A stretch of DNA of 14,448 bases from an uncultured Gammaproteobacteria bacterium (lineage in GTDB: Bacteria; Pseudomonadota; Gammaproteobacteria; SZUA-140). Under the pieces are notes generated by a model. That model had not been told where the DNA came from. It did not search any database and saw nothing but the letters and a program-made list of their open reading frames with translations. The translations under genes and the position numbers were made by a program. The DNA lies in NCBI GenBank assembly GCA_945787585.1, contig CALZIG010000290.1, positions 1 to 14,448 of the forward strand, written 5' to 3'. This document shows, piece after piece, positions 6,911-14,448 of the stretch (position 1 is its first letter; each line of letters begins with the position of its first letter).

Positions 6911-7255
6911 TCAGGCGTTGGCTAATAAATCATTATCGTCATCATCAGAGAGTTCGTATCCCCACTCTTTAATGAGGTGTTCTTCCTGGATGCGCAGTTG
7001 ATTTTTGCGTGCAAACTGTAAAATGAAACTGAATGCCTCTGGGTCGTTCAGGCTTAATCCGCGTGCCACAATCAGGCAGCGCGCGCCGTTGATGATGCAG
7101 GGCTGCACATGTTCAGAGTAACGTAGTTTATGGTCTGGGCCGAAGCTGGCTAGCGCCGAAGAGATACGTTCAACCCAGTCTGATGGGCGGAATTTACGAC
7201 CGTCCTCGCATACGCCTTCAATGATGATCTGATTGTTCCCAGCGTTATGCGACAT
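6911..7255 (-). CDS. DUF3579 family protein
   Basis: The 114-residue cytoplasmic protein has no signal peptide or membrane segment. It opens with IIIEGVCEDGRKFRPSDWVERI and continues with FGPDHKLRYSEHVQPCIINGARCLIV, which I recognise as DUF3579, a family of small proteobacterial proteins of unknown function (recall, not a database result). The middle, LNDPEAFSFILQFARKNQLRI, is helical, and the end is very acidic (a run of four aspartates near residue 105). An AAGAGA ribosome binding site precedes the ATG at 7255. It lies 145 bases downstream of cca on the same strand and is probably separately transcribed, though no promoter is clear. Confidence 0.85.
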   Translation of the reverse strand: MSHNAGNNQIIIEGVCEDGRKFRPSDWVERISSALASFGPDHKLRYSEHVQPCIINGARCLIVARGLSLNDPEAFSFILQFARKNQLRIQEEHLIKEWGYELSDDDDNDLLANA

Positions 7256-7400
7256 CTTGTTCTCTTGCGGTGCGGCAATGGTTTGTGGTGCTATTTAGTC
7301 GTATGCCGTTGGGCGTCATTATACCTGTATCGCACCTGAATTGATAAAGTTTAATAGGGGCATGACATATCACTAGTGAATATGTGATGCGGTGAGGGCG

Positions 7401-8627
7401 TTATTGTTGCTCAGCGAGTGCTGTCCGAATGGCGCGAACACGGCTTGCGTGAATCTCGCTGGCAAGCGTTTCACCGCTGTAGCCCTGCTTGACGACATCT
7501 CGGATATTGACTGTGCTTGCGACATCATAAGCAAGCCGAAAGCGCTCCGCTTGTGGATAGGCGCTCTCTTCGTAACCGGTGCGTCCACGTGAGTCCGCTT
7601 CGCAGGTGAGTAGAAATTGAGTGAGTCGTTCGGGGCGACGGAAGGCGTCGAGCGACTCCAGCGTTTTTAGCAGTGTGTCCGGGCGTAATTCAGCCGCACG
7701 GTGGCAATGGGTGTGATAGCGTGCCGCGAGCAGCGCCAGCTCACGAAAACTTTTTGGGACGCGCAGTCGTTGGCAGAGCGACAGGATCAGCGCCGCGCCG
7801 CGCGCTTCATGGCCATGATGACTCGGCCACAGCTCACGTGGTGTATTGCCTTTGCCGAGGTCATGGCATAGTGCTGCGAAGCGTACTTCGGGGTCGTCAC
7901 TTAATGTTGCGGCACTGTCGAGCACCATCATGGTGTGAATGCCAGTGTCGATCTCTGGGTGATGCTGTGCAGGTTGGGGCACCCCAAACAGGGCATCGAC
8001 TTCCGGCAGGATGCGCGCCAGAGCGCTGCAATCGCGTAGTGTGGTAAAAAAAGTGGAGGGGCGCGATTCTTTGAGTGCGCGCTCAATTTCGCTCCAGACA
8101 CGTTCCGGTACTAATGCATCGACTTCGCCTGCTTCGACGATCTGGCGTAACAGCGCCTGTGTTTCATCGGCGATTGAAAAGCCAAGCGGCACCAGGCGCG
8201 TAGCAAAGCGCGCCACACGCAGCACCCGTACCGGGTCTTCAACAAATGCGGGTGAAACATGTCTCAGCTGTCGTTGCTGTAGATCTTGCATGCCGTTGAG
8301 GGGGTCGACCAGCTCCCCGTCAAGGGTCATCGCCATCGCGTTGATGGTGAGGTCGCGGCGTTGCAGGTCTTGCTCGAGGGTGACATCGGGCGCGGCATGT
8401 ACCTCAAAGCCTTTATAGCCCGCGGCCGTTTTGCGCTCGGTGCGCGCAAGGGCATATTCTTCTTTTGTCTCGGGGTGCAGGAAGACCGGAAAGTCCTGCC
8501 CCACCTGCGTGTAACCGAGTGCCAGCATCGCTGCGGGGGTGGCGCCGACCACCACCCAGTCACGATCCTTGATCGGCAGCCCCAGCAGCTTGTCACGCAC
8601 CGCGCCGCCGACCATATAAATCTGCAT
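7401..8627 (-). CDS. cca: Multifunctional CCA tRNA nucleotidyltransferase with HD domain
   Basis: This cytoplasmic enzyme adds or repairs the 3'-CCA end of tRNAs without a template. The 408-residue protein is near the 412 of E. coli Cca. The class II head domain shows [10 protein letters not shown] (residues 7-16), the catalytic pair Asp21 and Asp23 in DRDWVVVG, and [10 protein letters not shown] (90-99). The neck follows, with [13 protein letters not shown] (130-142). The C-terminal half carries an HD phosphohydrolase domain, with His255 and Asp256 in [11 protein letters not shown] and HHGHEARGA near 270-278; in E. coli this domain gives phosphatase and phosphodiesterase activity. The start gives [12 protein letters not shown], matching the family. 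It follows the SDR gene by 23 bases and is likely its co-transcribed partner. Confidence 0.97.
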   Translation of the reverse strand: MQIYMVGGAVRDKLLGLPIKDRDWVVVGATPAAMLALGYTQVGQDFPVFLHPETKEEYALARTERKTAAGYKGFEVHAAPDVTLEQDLQRRDLTINAMAMTLDGELVDPLNGMQDLQQRQLRHVSPAFVEDPVRVLRVARFATRLVPLGFSIADETQALLRQIVEAGEVDALVPERVWSEIERALKESRPSTFFTTLRDCSALARILPEVDALFGVPQPAQHHPEIDTGIHTMMVLDSAATLSDDPEVRFAALCHDLGKGNTPRELWPSHHGHEARGAALILSLCQRLRVPKSFRELALLAARYHTHCHRAAELRPDTLLKTLESLDAFRRPERLTQFLLTCEADSRGRTGYEESAYPQAERFRLAYDVASTVNIRDVVKQGYSGETLASEIHASRVRAIRTALAEQQ

Positions 8628-8650
8628 CTTTAGTGGGGCCTTAGCGGTCG

Positions 8651-9634
8651 CTATTTTTCATCGCGCCCAGCAGAGAGGCGATAGCGATGATACTGGCCGC
8701 GTTGATTTTGTTGCATGAGATAACGCGGGACAATGGCCTCGATGGAGCGTGGCGTGATACCGAAGATTTCTGGAAATTTTTCTTTGCTGACGCTATCGAC
8801 CTGCATTGAGAGGTAATTATCGTAGGTCAGTGGTTTGCCTGGTACCAGGCCCATGATGCGCGCCATCATTTTTGACAGGCCGTTGCCCAGTGGGATCACT
8901 TTGCGTTTTATGCCGAGGGTTTTGATGGTGAACTCGACCAGTTGTTGCAGGTTGTAAACACGAGGCCCGCAGAGATCATAGCGTTGACCGAAGGTGGCCT
9001 TTTCATCCAGTGATTTGACGATGGCTTCGACCACATCGCCGACATAGACGGGCGCAAAGCGCGCATTAGGGCACGCCAAAGGCAGGTGCAGAATACATTT
9101 GAGCAGTGACGCAAAGCGGTTGAACAGATGGTCACCGGGGCCAAAAATCACCGAAGGCCTGAAGCTGGTGACATGAATATGTTCATTGACAGCCATGTGG
9201 ATGGTGTCCTCGCCTTCCCCTTTACTGGTGAGGTAGCGGCTGGGCGCTTTGCCGGCATAGGCGTTAAGTGCACTCATATGAATGATGCGGTTGATCTTGT
9301 TCGCGACACAGGCGTCGATGATCATGCGTGGGAGTTCAACGTGCAGGCGCTCAAAACTCCCCTTCTTATTTTCATTGAGCACCGCGACCAGATTAATGAC
9401 CGCGCTACAGCCTGCGAGATGCTGATGAAGATTGGAGAGGGTCATGATATCGGTATCGATGACGCTGACACGGGGTAATACCAGCAGTTCACGATAACGC
9501 TCACGGTGGCGCGCCAATACGCGCACCTGATAACCGGCCTCAGCCAGTGCGCACACTAAATGATGGCCGACAAAGCCGGTTCCTCCCAGAACGCCGATGA
9601 TCTTGTTATGTGTGGCTGCAACCTTCGGATACAT
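8651..9634 (-). CDS. Atypical SDR, NDUFA9-like NAD(P)-binding protein
   Basis: The product is an extended/atypical short-chain dehydrogenase resembling the NDUFA9 family, a complex I accessory group; bacterial members have no settled function. The Rossmann motif [13 protein letters not shown] is at residues 14-26, the NADP-type segment RVLARHRER follows, and INLVAVLNE is typical of the family. A YLTSK sequence fits the SDR YxxxK pair, and [18 protein letters not shown] is the usual downstream motif. There are no clear membrane helices. The frame opens further up at a TTG (9664), but the ATG at 9634 has a strong AGGGAGAGG ribosome binding site and gives 327 residues beginning MYPKV. It ends 23 bases before cca on the same strand, suggesting an operon. 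The fold is secure, the substrate unknown. Confidence 0.88.
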   Translation of the reverse strand: MYPKVAATHNKIIGVLGGTGFVGHHLVCALAEAGYQVRVLARHRERYRELLVLPRVSVIDTDIMTLSNLHQHLAGCSAVINLVAVLNENKKGSFERLHVELPRMIIDACVANKINRIIHMSALNAYAGKAPSRYLTSKGEGEDTIHMAVNEHIHVTSFRPSVIFGPGDHLFNRFASLLKCILHLPLACPNARFAPVYVGDVVEAIVKSLDEKATFGQRYDLCGPRVYNLQQLVEFTIKTLGIKRKVIPLGNGLSKMMARIMGLVPGKPLTYDNYLSMQVDSVSKEKFPEIFGITPRSIEAIVPRYLMQQNQRGQYHRYRLSAGRDEK

Positions 9635-9683
9635 CTGCCTCTCCCTTTCTACGCAAAAAATCAAATTCTAAATCCCAGTCAAA

Positions 9684-9722
9684 TAGCGCCCACAAAATAA
9701 GTACGCTTTTGTAAAGGCGCTA
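9684..9722. repeat. Long two-part inverted repeat in the divergent SDR/tauE region
   Basis: TAGCGCC (9684-9690) pairs with GGCGCTA (9716-9722), and inside it ACAAAA (9692-9697) pairs with TTTTGT (9707-9712), around a nine-base centre. The two perfect segments are joined by one unpaired base on the left and three on the right, 13 paired bases in all. It lies between divergent starts at 9634 and 9771, and its right arm overlaps a plus-strand -10-like TATACT (9721-9726). It is either an operator controlling one or both genes or an RNA hairpin. Confidence 0.6.
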
Positions 9723-9726
9723 TACT
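9721..9726 (+). promoter_or_regulatory. Possible -10 box for the TauE/SafE gene
   Basis: TATACT matches five of six -10 consensus positions and would place a transcription start near 9733, about 38 bases ahead of the ATG. No good -35 lies 16-18 bases upstream, where the inverted repeat sits instead. A promoter with a weak -35 overlapped by a dyad would suit an activator or repressor, but this is inference. Confidence 0.35.
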
Positions 9727-9770
9727 CAACGCCAAGATTTTAGCACTCTAATGAAGGGCTGGGCTAATCA

Positions 9771-10574
9771 ATGATTGAGGCACTGTTTTATTATTTGCTG
9801 CTGGGGGCGGTGGCGGGGACGTTGGCAGGCATGCTCGGCATCGGCGGTGGTTTGATCATCGTACCAGTGCTCGTCTTTACATTTGAGGCGCAGGGGTTTG
9901 ATTCCGCGATTATCATGCACCTCGCCCTGGGCACCTCACTGGCGACAATCGTTGTCACATCACTCTCGTCGATCCACACTCACCACCGTCACGGTGCAGT
10001 GATATGGCCGATCGTCAGGCGCCTCAGTGGCGGTATTGTCGTGGGGGCGATGTGCGGCGCGCTGCTTGCAGATCAGTTGCCCGGTGACTGGTTACAGACA
10101 ATTTTTGCGCTGTTTACGCTGTTGGTGGCGGTACAAATGGCGTTTGAACTGCGCCCCGCTGCGACACGTCAGCTGCCTGGGCGGACGGTGCTGGCAGGTG
10201 TCGGCGTGGTGATCGGCACGGTCTCTGCCATCGTCGGGATTGGTGGGGGTACCATGACTACGCCATTTTTACTCTGGTGCAATACGGCGGCGCGGAAGGC
10301 GATTGCCACATCTGCGGCGTGTGGCCTGCCCATTGCAGTGGCGGGGGCTACGGGTTACTGGATTGCAGGCGCAGATGTTGATATTTTGCCTCCAGGCAGT
10401 AGCGGATACCTCTATTGGCCAGCACTGCTGGGGGTGGTAACCACGAGCGTGATATTCGCTGTGCTTGGTGCAAAATTGACCCACCGACTGCCGGTCACGA
10501 TATTAAAAAAGGGTTTTGCACTGTTACTACTTGCTATTAGCGTACGCTTATTTATGATGGGTGCAGCGGATTAG
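9771..10574 (+). CDS. TauE/SafE-family membrane permease
   Basis: This 267-residue, very hydrophobic inner-membrane protein belongs to the TauE/SafE (formerly DUF81) family, whose known members export sulfite, sulfoacetate or related organic anions. It shows the duplicated architecture of the family. The first half has GMLGIGGGLIIVPVLV (residues 20-35) and the second repeats it as VGIGGGTMTTPFLL (about 154-168). I estimate seven to eight membrane segments, with a short HTHHRHGAV loop after the third. TSLATIVVTSLSS and KAIATSAACGLPIA are the matching second motifs of each half. The ATG is preceded by GAAGGGC. The neighbours (SDR/cca and HDOD) do not reveal the substrate, so a sulfur-compound role is inferred from the family alone. 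Confidence 0.93.
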   Translation: MIEALFYYLLLGAVAGTLAGMLGIGGGLIIVPVLVFTFEAQGFDSAIIMHLALGTSLATIVVTSLSSIHTHHRHGAVIWPIVRRLSGGIVVGAMCGALLADQLPGDWLQTIFALFTLLVAVQMAFELRPAATRQLPGRTVLAGVGVVIGTVSAIVGIGGGTMTTPFLLWCNTAARKAIATSAACGLPIAVAGATGYWIAGADVDILPPGSSGYLYWPALLGVVTTSVIFAVLGAKLTHRLPVTILKKGFALLLLAISVRLFMMGAAD

Positions 10575-10606
10575 CCGATAGGGTTGATGTGCCAAGCATC
10601 TAAATT

Positions 10607-10625
10607 ATAATGAAATTATCATTAT
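10607..10625. repeat. AT-rich inverted repeat after the TauE/SafE gene
   Basis: ATAATGA (10607-10613) and TCATTAT (10619-10625) are perfect complements around AATTA. The arms match those of the E. coli Fur box, but here the spacer is five bases rather than three, so it is not a standard Fur site. It lies 33 bases after the permease stop and about 140 bases before the HDOD gene. It lacks a T-run and a GC stem, so it is not a good terminator. Confidence 0.4.
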
Positions 10626-10762
10626 GAGCCGTTATAACTAAAATGAATGTATAGATGTGTTGCGCGATGTTGGATATCATTTATTAAATCTGTAACTTTT
10701 GATAAAGCCATTGTGTTTACAGTGGTTTGCTGAATCTCTTTTTTAAAGATAAAAGGTGATTG

Positions 10763-12007
10763 ATGAGAACAGACACGCTCGTCAGTATTGAGGTACTGGG
10801 TTCTGTGGTGCCATTCGATAAACTTGAAGCGAATGAACTACAGCAGTTAGTTCAGGATACCTGCTATGAAACGTTGCTCACTGGCGAGACGATTGCGCGC
10901 TGTGGTTCTAATGACCCCTGGACCTACTATTTAGCCTCCGGTGAAGTTTCAATGGAAGCGCCGGGGCAGGAAAAGATGGTGGTTACCGCCGGTGATGACA
11001 GAGCAAAATTACCGCTTAATTACACCAAGCCTTGCCAGTGGACCATCCGTGCCCGCGATGGTGTCGTGATCTTTCGTATCAGCGATGCAGTTGTTCGAAA
11101 GGTGCTGGGCGATGAGCCGGCACCAGACAAAATTGATGACAATGTGCCGCTGGAAGAGTCTGAGTTAATGGCGCAGTTGATGCGGGATATCGAGCGCGAC
11201 GCCAAATCCAATAAGCTGAAGATTCCGAGTCTGCCAGAAATCGCCCTGCAAGTGCAGGCTGCGGTGAGGCATAAAGGGACTGATGTCTCCGAGGTGGCGC
11301 GGATGGTGATGGCGGATCCGCCGCTGGCGGGTCGCCTGATACAGGTGGCCAATAGTCCTATGTATCGCGGTAAAGCCCCCATTACGACTTGCCAGATGGC
11401 GATCTCCCGGATGGGCTTGTCGGTGACGCGTGATCTGGTGGTTGGCTGTTCGTTACAGCAGATGTTCGAGAGTGAGTCACCGCTGCTTAAACGTTATATG
11501 CAAAAGGCGTGGCAGCATAGTACGCGAGTGGCGGCGTTAGCGGCGGTCATTTCACGTCATGGGCGTGGGGTGGATGAAGACCGCGCAATGTTGGCGGGGC
11601 TGGTGCATAACATCGGCGCACTGCCCATTATCAACTATGCAGAGCAATACCCTGAGCTTGTGGAAGATGAAGCGATGCTGGGCAGGGTTATTCGTAAACT
11701 GAGTTGTGATGCCGGGGTACAGGTGCTGCGACGCTGGGATTTTGAGTTAGATCTGATTGATGTTGTGCGGGGGGGCTCCGACTGGTATCGAGATGCAGGA
11801 CCCAGGCCAGATTATTGCGATGTAGTGTTGTTGGCGCAGCTCTATAGTTTTATCGATACCCCGCAGATGGATGATTATCCGACGATCGATGAAGTGCCCG
11901 CATTCTCTAAATTTTCACTGGGCCGGCTTGGCCCGAAGATGACACTGCGGGTGCTGGAAACCGCACAGGCCGATATTGACGCGATCGAGCAGATGTTACA
12001 GGGGTAA
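10763..12007 (+). CDS. HDOD-domain signalling protein with N-terminal cyclic-nucleotide-binding-like domain
   Basis: The 414-residue cytoplasmic protein has two domains. Residues about 14-118 resemble a cyclic-nucleotide-binding beta barrel (LASGEVSME, then WTIRARDGVVIFRIS), though I cannot see a clear phosphate-binding cassette. Residues about 150-345 form an HDOD domain: KIPSLPEIALQVQ, ADPPLAGRLIQVANSPMYRG, then AISRMGLSVTRDLVVG. The usual HD pair is degenerate, reading VHNIG, with the metal-binding aspartate replaced by asparagine, which is normal for HDOD and argues against hydrolase activity. HDOD proteins act in signalling and regulation. The frame also has a TTG at 10760; the ATG at 10763 is preferred, with AGGTGA ahead of it. 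The gene stands alone between the permease and convergent deaD. The ligand and output are unknown. Confidence 0.92.
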   Translation: MRTDTLVSIEVLGSVVPFDKLEANELQQLVQDTCYETLLTGETIARCGSNDPWTYYLASGEVSMEAPGQEKMVVTAGDDRAKLPLNYTKPCQWTIRARDGVVIFRISDAVVRKVLGDEPAPDKIDDNVPLEESELMAQLMRDIERDAKSNKLKIPSLPEIALQVQAAVRHKGTDVSEVARMVMADPPLAGRLIQVANSPMYRGKAPITTCQMAISRMGLSVTRDLVVGCSLQQMFESESPLLKRYMQKAWQHSTRVAALAAVISRHGRGVDEDRAMLAGLVHNIGALPIINYAEQYPELVEDEAMLGRVIRKLSCDAGVQVLRRWDFELDLIDVVRGGSDWYRDAGPRPDYCDVVLLAQLYSFIDTPQMDDYPTIDEVPAFSKFSLGRLGPKMTLRVLETAQADIDAIEQMLQG

Positions 12008-12024
12008 CCCTGCTTTGACATAGT

Positions 12025-12056
12025 GTTTCAGTTTCAGTTTCAGTTTCAGTTTCAGT
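12025..12056. repeat. Hexanucleotide tandem repeat (GTTTCA)x5
   Basis: Five perfect, uninterrupted copies of GTTTCA run from 12025 to 12054, with two more matching bases. It begins 17 bases after the HDOD stop, in the gap between convergent genes, so copy-number change would not alter a protein. Perfect arrays of this kind can vary by slipped-strand mispairing. Confidence 0.95.
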
Positions 12057-12137
12057 GCGGTGTCAGGTAGCGCAATGCGGCATCTCAATGGTGTAATATT
12101 GGTTTACCGCATCGCTGCGCACGATGGCACAACCTGT

Positions 12138-12153
12138 TCTGATCCAGATCAGA
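12138..12153. repeat. Perfect palindrome just after the deaD stop
   Basis: TCTGATC (12138-12144) and GATCAGA (12147-12153) form a perfect dyad around CA, abutting the deaD stop codon. No T-run follows on either strand, so it is not a classical terminator. It may be a transcript-stabilising hairpin, a protein-binding dyad, or chance. Confidence 0.4.
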
Positions 12154-13992
12154 TTACTTCGAAAGGGAGATCTTTCCTTTCTTGCTGGGCTTCTTGAATT
12201 TGCCCTCAGTGGTTTTGCCGGTGAATTTTTCTTTGCCAGGCCGCTTCGCGAAAGAGCCCTCTTTTTTACCCGCAAAAGTGCGTTTTTTACCGCCATCCCT
12301 TGCCCCGCCTTTACTCCCAAACGCACCATCTTTGGTGACTGAGATGGCCAGCGCCTGCTGGCGTACGCGCGCCTTTTTCAGTAGCTGGAAGACGTCGGCG
12401 GGCATATCGGCCGGTAGATCGACCGTGCTGAACTCATCGTAGAGCTTGATGTCGCCAATGTACTGGCTATCAATGTCCGCTTCGTTGGCGATGGCACCGA
12501 CGATATCACCCGGTGATGCCTCATGCATCTTGCCGACTTCGATACGATAACGCGCCATTGCAACGTCAGGATGTTTCTTCAGGCGACGTGCCTTACCCAG
12601 CGAGCCGGGCGAGGTGCGCTTTTCACGGGGTCGGTCATCGGATGAGCGTTCTTTACGCGCAGTCGGTGTGGCCTGTGGTTTAGGCATCAGCGGACGTTCG
12701 CGTTGCAACATAAAGGTCAGTGCAGAGGCGATATCCTGTGGGCTGATGTTCTGCTCCTGTTCGATCTGCATCAATACCTCATTAAAAAAGGTGAGATCTT
12801 CAGATTCAATCGTATCGAGGATCTGCTGTTTAAATTCAGTGACGCGCTTGTTGCTGACCGCTTCAATAGAGGGCAGCTGCATGCGCTCAATCTTTTTATT
12901 AGTGGCGCGTTCAATCGCGTGCAGCATGCGGGTCTCGCGCGGCGCGGCAAATAGAATCGCGGTGCCTTTGCGTCCGGCACGTCCGGTACGGCCGATGCGA
13001 TGGACGTAGGCCTCTGTGTCATATGGGATATCATAGTTGATGACGTGGCTAATACGGGGCACATCGAGACCGCGTGCGGCGACATCTGTGGCGACGATAA
13101 TATCGATCGTCTTGTTTTTCAGTTGATTGACGGTGCGTTCACGCAGTGCCTGGGTTACGTCTCCACTGAGTGCTGCGCTGGCATAGCCGCGTGCCTCCAG
13201 TTTCTGAGAGAGTTCTGCGGTCGAGTTTTTGGTCCGTACAAAAATGATGGCGGCATCGAATTCCTCGACCTCAAGAATGCGCGTCAATGCGTCGAGTTTG
13301 TGCAGGCCGCTGACTTGCCAGTATTTCTGTTCGATGGTATCGACCGTGGTGGACTCTGATTTTATCTTCACCATTTTAGGGTTTTTCAGATAGCGATTGG
13401 CGACCTTGCGAATCACGTCTGGCATCGTGGCTGAGAAGAGCGCGATCTGACGCGTGTCGGGTGTCTGTTCCAGAATCCACTCGACATCATCGATAAAGCC
13501 CATCTTCAGCATCTCGTCTGCTTCATCGAGTACCAGTGATTTCAGTCCTGCCAGTGATAGTGTTTTGCGTCGCAGGTGATCCATCACTCGGCCGGGTGTG
13601 CCCACCACGACATGTGTGCCACGTTTTAGCTGACGTAATTGTGTGTCCATCCCCTGACCGCCGTAAATGGGTAGCACATGAAAGCCCTTCATGTGCCGCG
13701 CATAGCTCTGGAATGCCTCGGCAACCTGAATGGCTAACTCGCGGGTTGGGGTCAAAACCAGTATTTGGGGTGTTTTTTGTGAGAGGTCGAGATTATTCAA
13801 TAGCGGCAATGCAAAGGCGGCAGTCTTGCCGGTACCGGTCTGTGCCTGACCGAGAAGGTCGTGCCCGTCCAGTAAATACGGAATGCTTTCTGCCTGAATG
13901 GGAGATGGCGATTCGTAGCCAACATCATTTAGCGCGCGGAGGATCGGGGCAGCAAGCGCGAGTTGCGCAAAGCTCTCAATGGGTGATGACAT
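12154..13992 (-). CDS. deaD: DEAD-box ATP-dependent RNA helicase DeaD/CsdA
   Basis: DeaD unwinds RNA duplexes in ribosome assembly, mRNA turnover and cold adaptation. The 612-residue protein begins with a Q motif (FAQLAL through SPSPIQAE, about 8-35). The helicase motifs follow in order: Walker A GQAQTGTGKT (48-57), PTRELA, GTPGR, DEAD (156-159), SAT (187-189), RGLD and HRIGRTGR (331-338). Residues about 480-552 match a DbpA-type RNA-binding domain (RYRIEVGKMHEASPGDIVGA, then LPADMPADVFQLLKKARV). The C-terminal 60 residues are lysine- and glycine-rich and probably disordered. This two-part layout separates DeaD from the shorter RhlB, RhlE and SrmB. The leader is about 85 bases if the -10 box at 14085-14090 is used. 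It converges on the HDOD gene. The assignment is secure. Confidence 0.97.
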   Translation of the reverse strand: MSSPIESFAQLALAAPILRALNDVGYESPSPIQAESIPYLLDGHDLLGQAQTGTGKTAAFALPLLNNLDLSQKTPQILVLTPTRELAIQVAEAFQSYARHMKGFHVLPIYGGQGMDTQLRQLKRGTHVVVGTPGRVMDHLRRKTLSLAGLKSLVLDEADEMLKMGFIDDVEWILEQTPDTRQIALFSATMPDVIRKVANRYLKNPKMVKIKSESTTVDTIEQKYWQVSGLHKLDALTRILEVEEFDAAIIFVRTKNSTAELSQKLEARGYASAALSGDVTQALRERTVNQLKNKTIDIIVATDVAARGLDVPRISHVINYDIPYDTEAYVHRIGRTGRAGRKGTAILFAAPRETRMLHAIERATNKKIERMQLPSIEAVSNKRVTEFKQQILDTIESEDLTFFNEVLMQIEQEQNISPQDIASALTFMLQRERPLMPKPQATPTARKERSSDDRPREKRTSPGSLGKARRLKKHPDVAMARYRIEVGKMHEASPGDIVGAIANEADIDSQYIGDIKLYDEFSTVDLPADMPADVFQLLKKARVRQQALAISVTKDGAFGSKGGARDGGKKRTFAGKKEGSFAKRPGKEKFTGKTTEGKFKKPSKKGKISLSK

Positions 13993-14084
13993 CTATAAAT
14001 ACCTGTAATGTTCGAGGGTCGTGCTCCTCAATTATATGCAGGGGGAGGGCACGAGCTTATCAGTTGATTCCAATAAGGAGGCGC

Positions 14085-14090
14085 AGTATA
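14085..14090 (-). promoter_or_regulatory. Possible -10 box for deaD
   Basis: On the minus strand the sequence reads TATACT, five of six to the -10 consensus. A start near 14078 would give a leader of about 86 bases, which suits a cold-shock helicase with a long untranslated region. No good -35 is found at 16-18 bases, so the call is weak. Confidence 0.33.
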
Positions 14091-14169
14091 CCTTAAATTG
14101 TCTGTTTTTGTTGTGGTTTCTTCGGACTGCGCGGATGAGACGCGTTATTGATTAGAGCGCTTATCGCCC

Positions 14170-14448
14170 TTAGAGGGGCTTTTGAGCGGGGTTGAGGCTC
14201 AATAGCAGTCCGACGTCGAGTCGCTGCGAGGCAGCACGGACTTCTTTTGTGTCCATATGAGGCAGCATGCCAAGGAGTGGTGCATCGATTTTATTTTTTA
14301 AAGTGAGTATGTTTTTTTCGATCATCAACGTATGGGGATCGATAATATTGGCCACCCAGCCCGCCAGATGGTTGCCACTCTGTTCAATCGCTGCAGCGCT
14401 TAACAGTGCATGGTTGAGGCAGCCGAGACGAATCCCCACGACGAGAAT
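14170..14448 (-). CDS. bioD: Dethiobiotin synthetase, C-terminal part (5' end outside window)
   Basis: BioD makes dethiobiotin from 7,8-diaminopelargonate, CO2 and ATP, the penultimate step of biotin synthesis. The window holds the last 92 residues or so; the frame is open to the edge. The visible part starts ILVVGIRLGCLNHALLSAAAI, a hallmark of BioD, and continues with HLAGWVANIID and the end region LGMLPHMD. The GTG that could be read as a start is an internal valine of this motif, so the true start lies beyond 14448. The intact family protein has about 225 residues, which fits. It lies upstream of deaD on the same strand, with 177 bases between them and a separate -10 box, so co-transcription is uncertain. 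Other bio genes may lie just beyond the window. Confidence 0.92.
   Translation of the reverse strand: MLVVGIRLGCLNHALLSAAAIEQSGNHLAGWVANIIDPHTLMIEKNILTLKNKIDAPLLGMLPHMDTKEVRAASQRLDVGLLLSLNPAQKPL

Noticed and set aside
9128..9478. Plus-strand frame of 116 codons
   Set aside because: It is antisense to the SDR gene, whose Rossmann and YxxxK motifs are intact.
10763..12007. HDOD protein as an active HD phosphohydrolase (for example a cyclic-di-GMP phosphodiesterase)
   Set aside because: The HD pair reads HN and no GYP motif is present, as expected for a non-catalytic HDOD domain.
12025..12056. The GTTTCA array as a CRISPR array
   Set aside because: The six-base units are contiguous with no spacers and there are no cas genes.
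13536..14096. Plus-strand frame of 186 codons
   Set aside because: It is antisense to the conserved N-terminal half of deaD, with no ribosome binding site and low-complexity composition.

Overview
The window looks like chromosome from a gammaproteobacterium. The main evidence is the gpmI <-> yibN-type rhodanese / secB / gpsA neighbourhood, which matches the arrangement known from Escherichia coli and relatives. A class II cca with an HD domain, a DeaD-type helicase with a DbpA-like RNA-binding domain, a DUF465 (YdcH) protein and a DUF3579 protein fit this assignment. I cannot name a genus. Most genes are housekeeping, and I see no phage, insertion sequence, CRISPR array, tRNA or rRNA.

Layout. 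Positions 1-1556 (minus) hold gpmI, phosphoglycerate mutase, cut by the window edge within its last few codons. An AT-rich divergent region (1557-1852) separates it from a plus-strand run: an ArsR-family regulator, a membrane-anchored rhodanese, secB and gpsA (1853-4414). A second AT-rich region with a likely promoter (4415-4692) precedes a secreted protein of unknown function (4693-5532). A strong intrinsic terminator follows, and only 18 bases after it a MurU-type sugar-1-phosphate nucleotidyltransferase begins (5611-6282). Four minus-strand genes come next: a YdcH-like small protein, a DUF3579 protein, and an apparent two-gene operon of an atypical SDR (NDUFA9-like) followed by cca. A divergent region containing a large inverted repeat (9684-9722) leads to a plus-strand TauE/SafE permease (9771-10574) and an HDOD signalling protein (10763-12007). 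deaD (12154-13992, minus) converges on the HDOD gene across a short region carrying a GTTTCA x5 tandem repeat. A 5'-truncated bioD (14170-14448, minus) closes the window.

How the genes may work together. The most interesting part is 1557-3359. The ArsR regulator lacks the classical metal-binding CxC motif of ArsR. It has instead two cysteines, in helix 2 and near the C-terminus, placed as in the BigR/SqrR/YgaV persulfide sensors. It sits directly ahead of a rhodanese that has a canonical active-site cysteine, at the conserved gpmI/yibN junction, while the glutaredoxin gene grxC expected between yibN and secB is absent. This suggests, by inference, a small sulfane-sulfur sensing and handling unit built into a housekeeping block. 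The TauE/SafE permease could also move a sulfur compound, but nothing in the sequence links it to that unit. The secreted protein at 4693-5532 is the only gene here I could not assign to any family.
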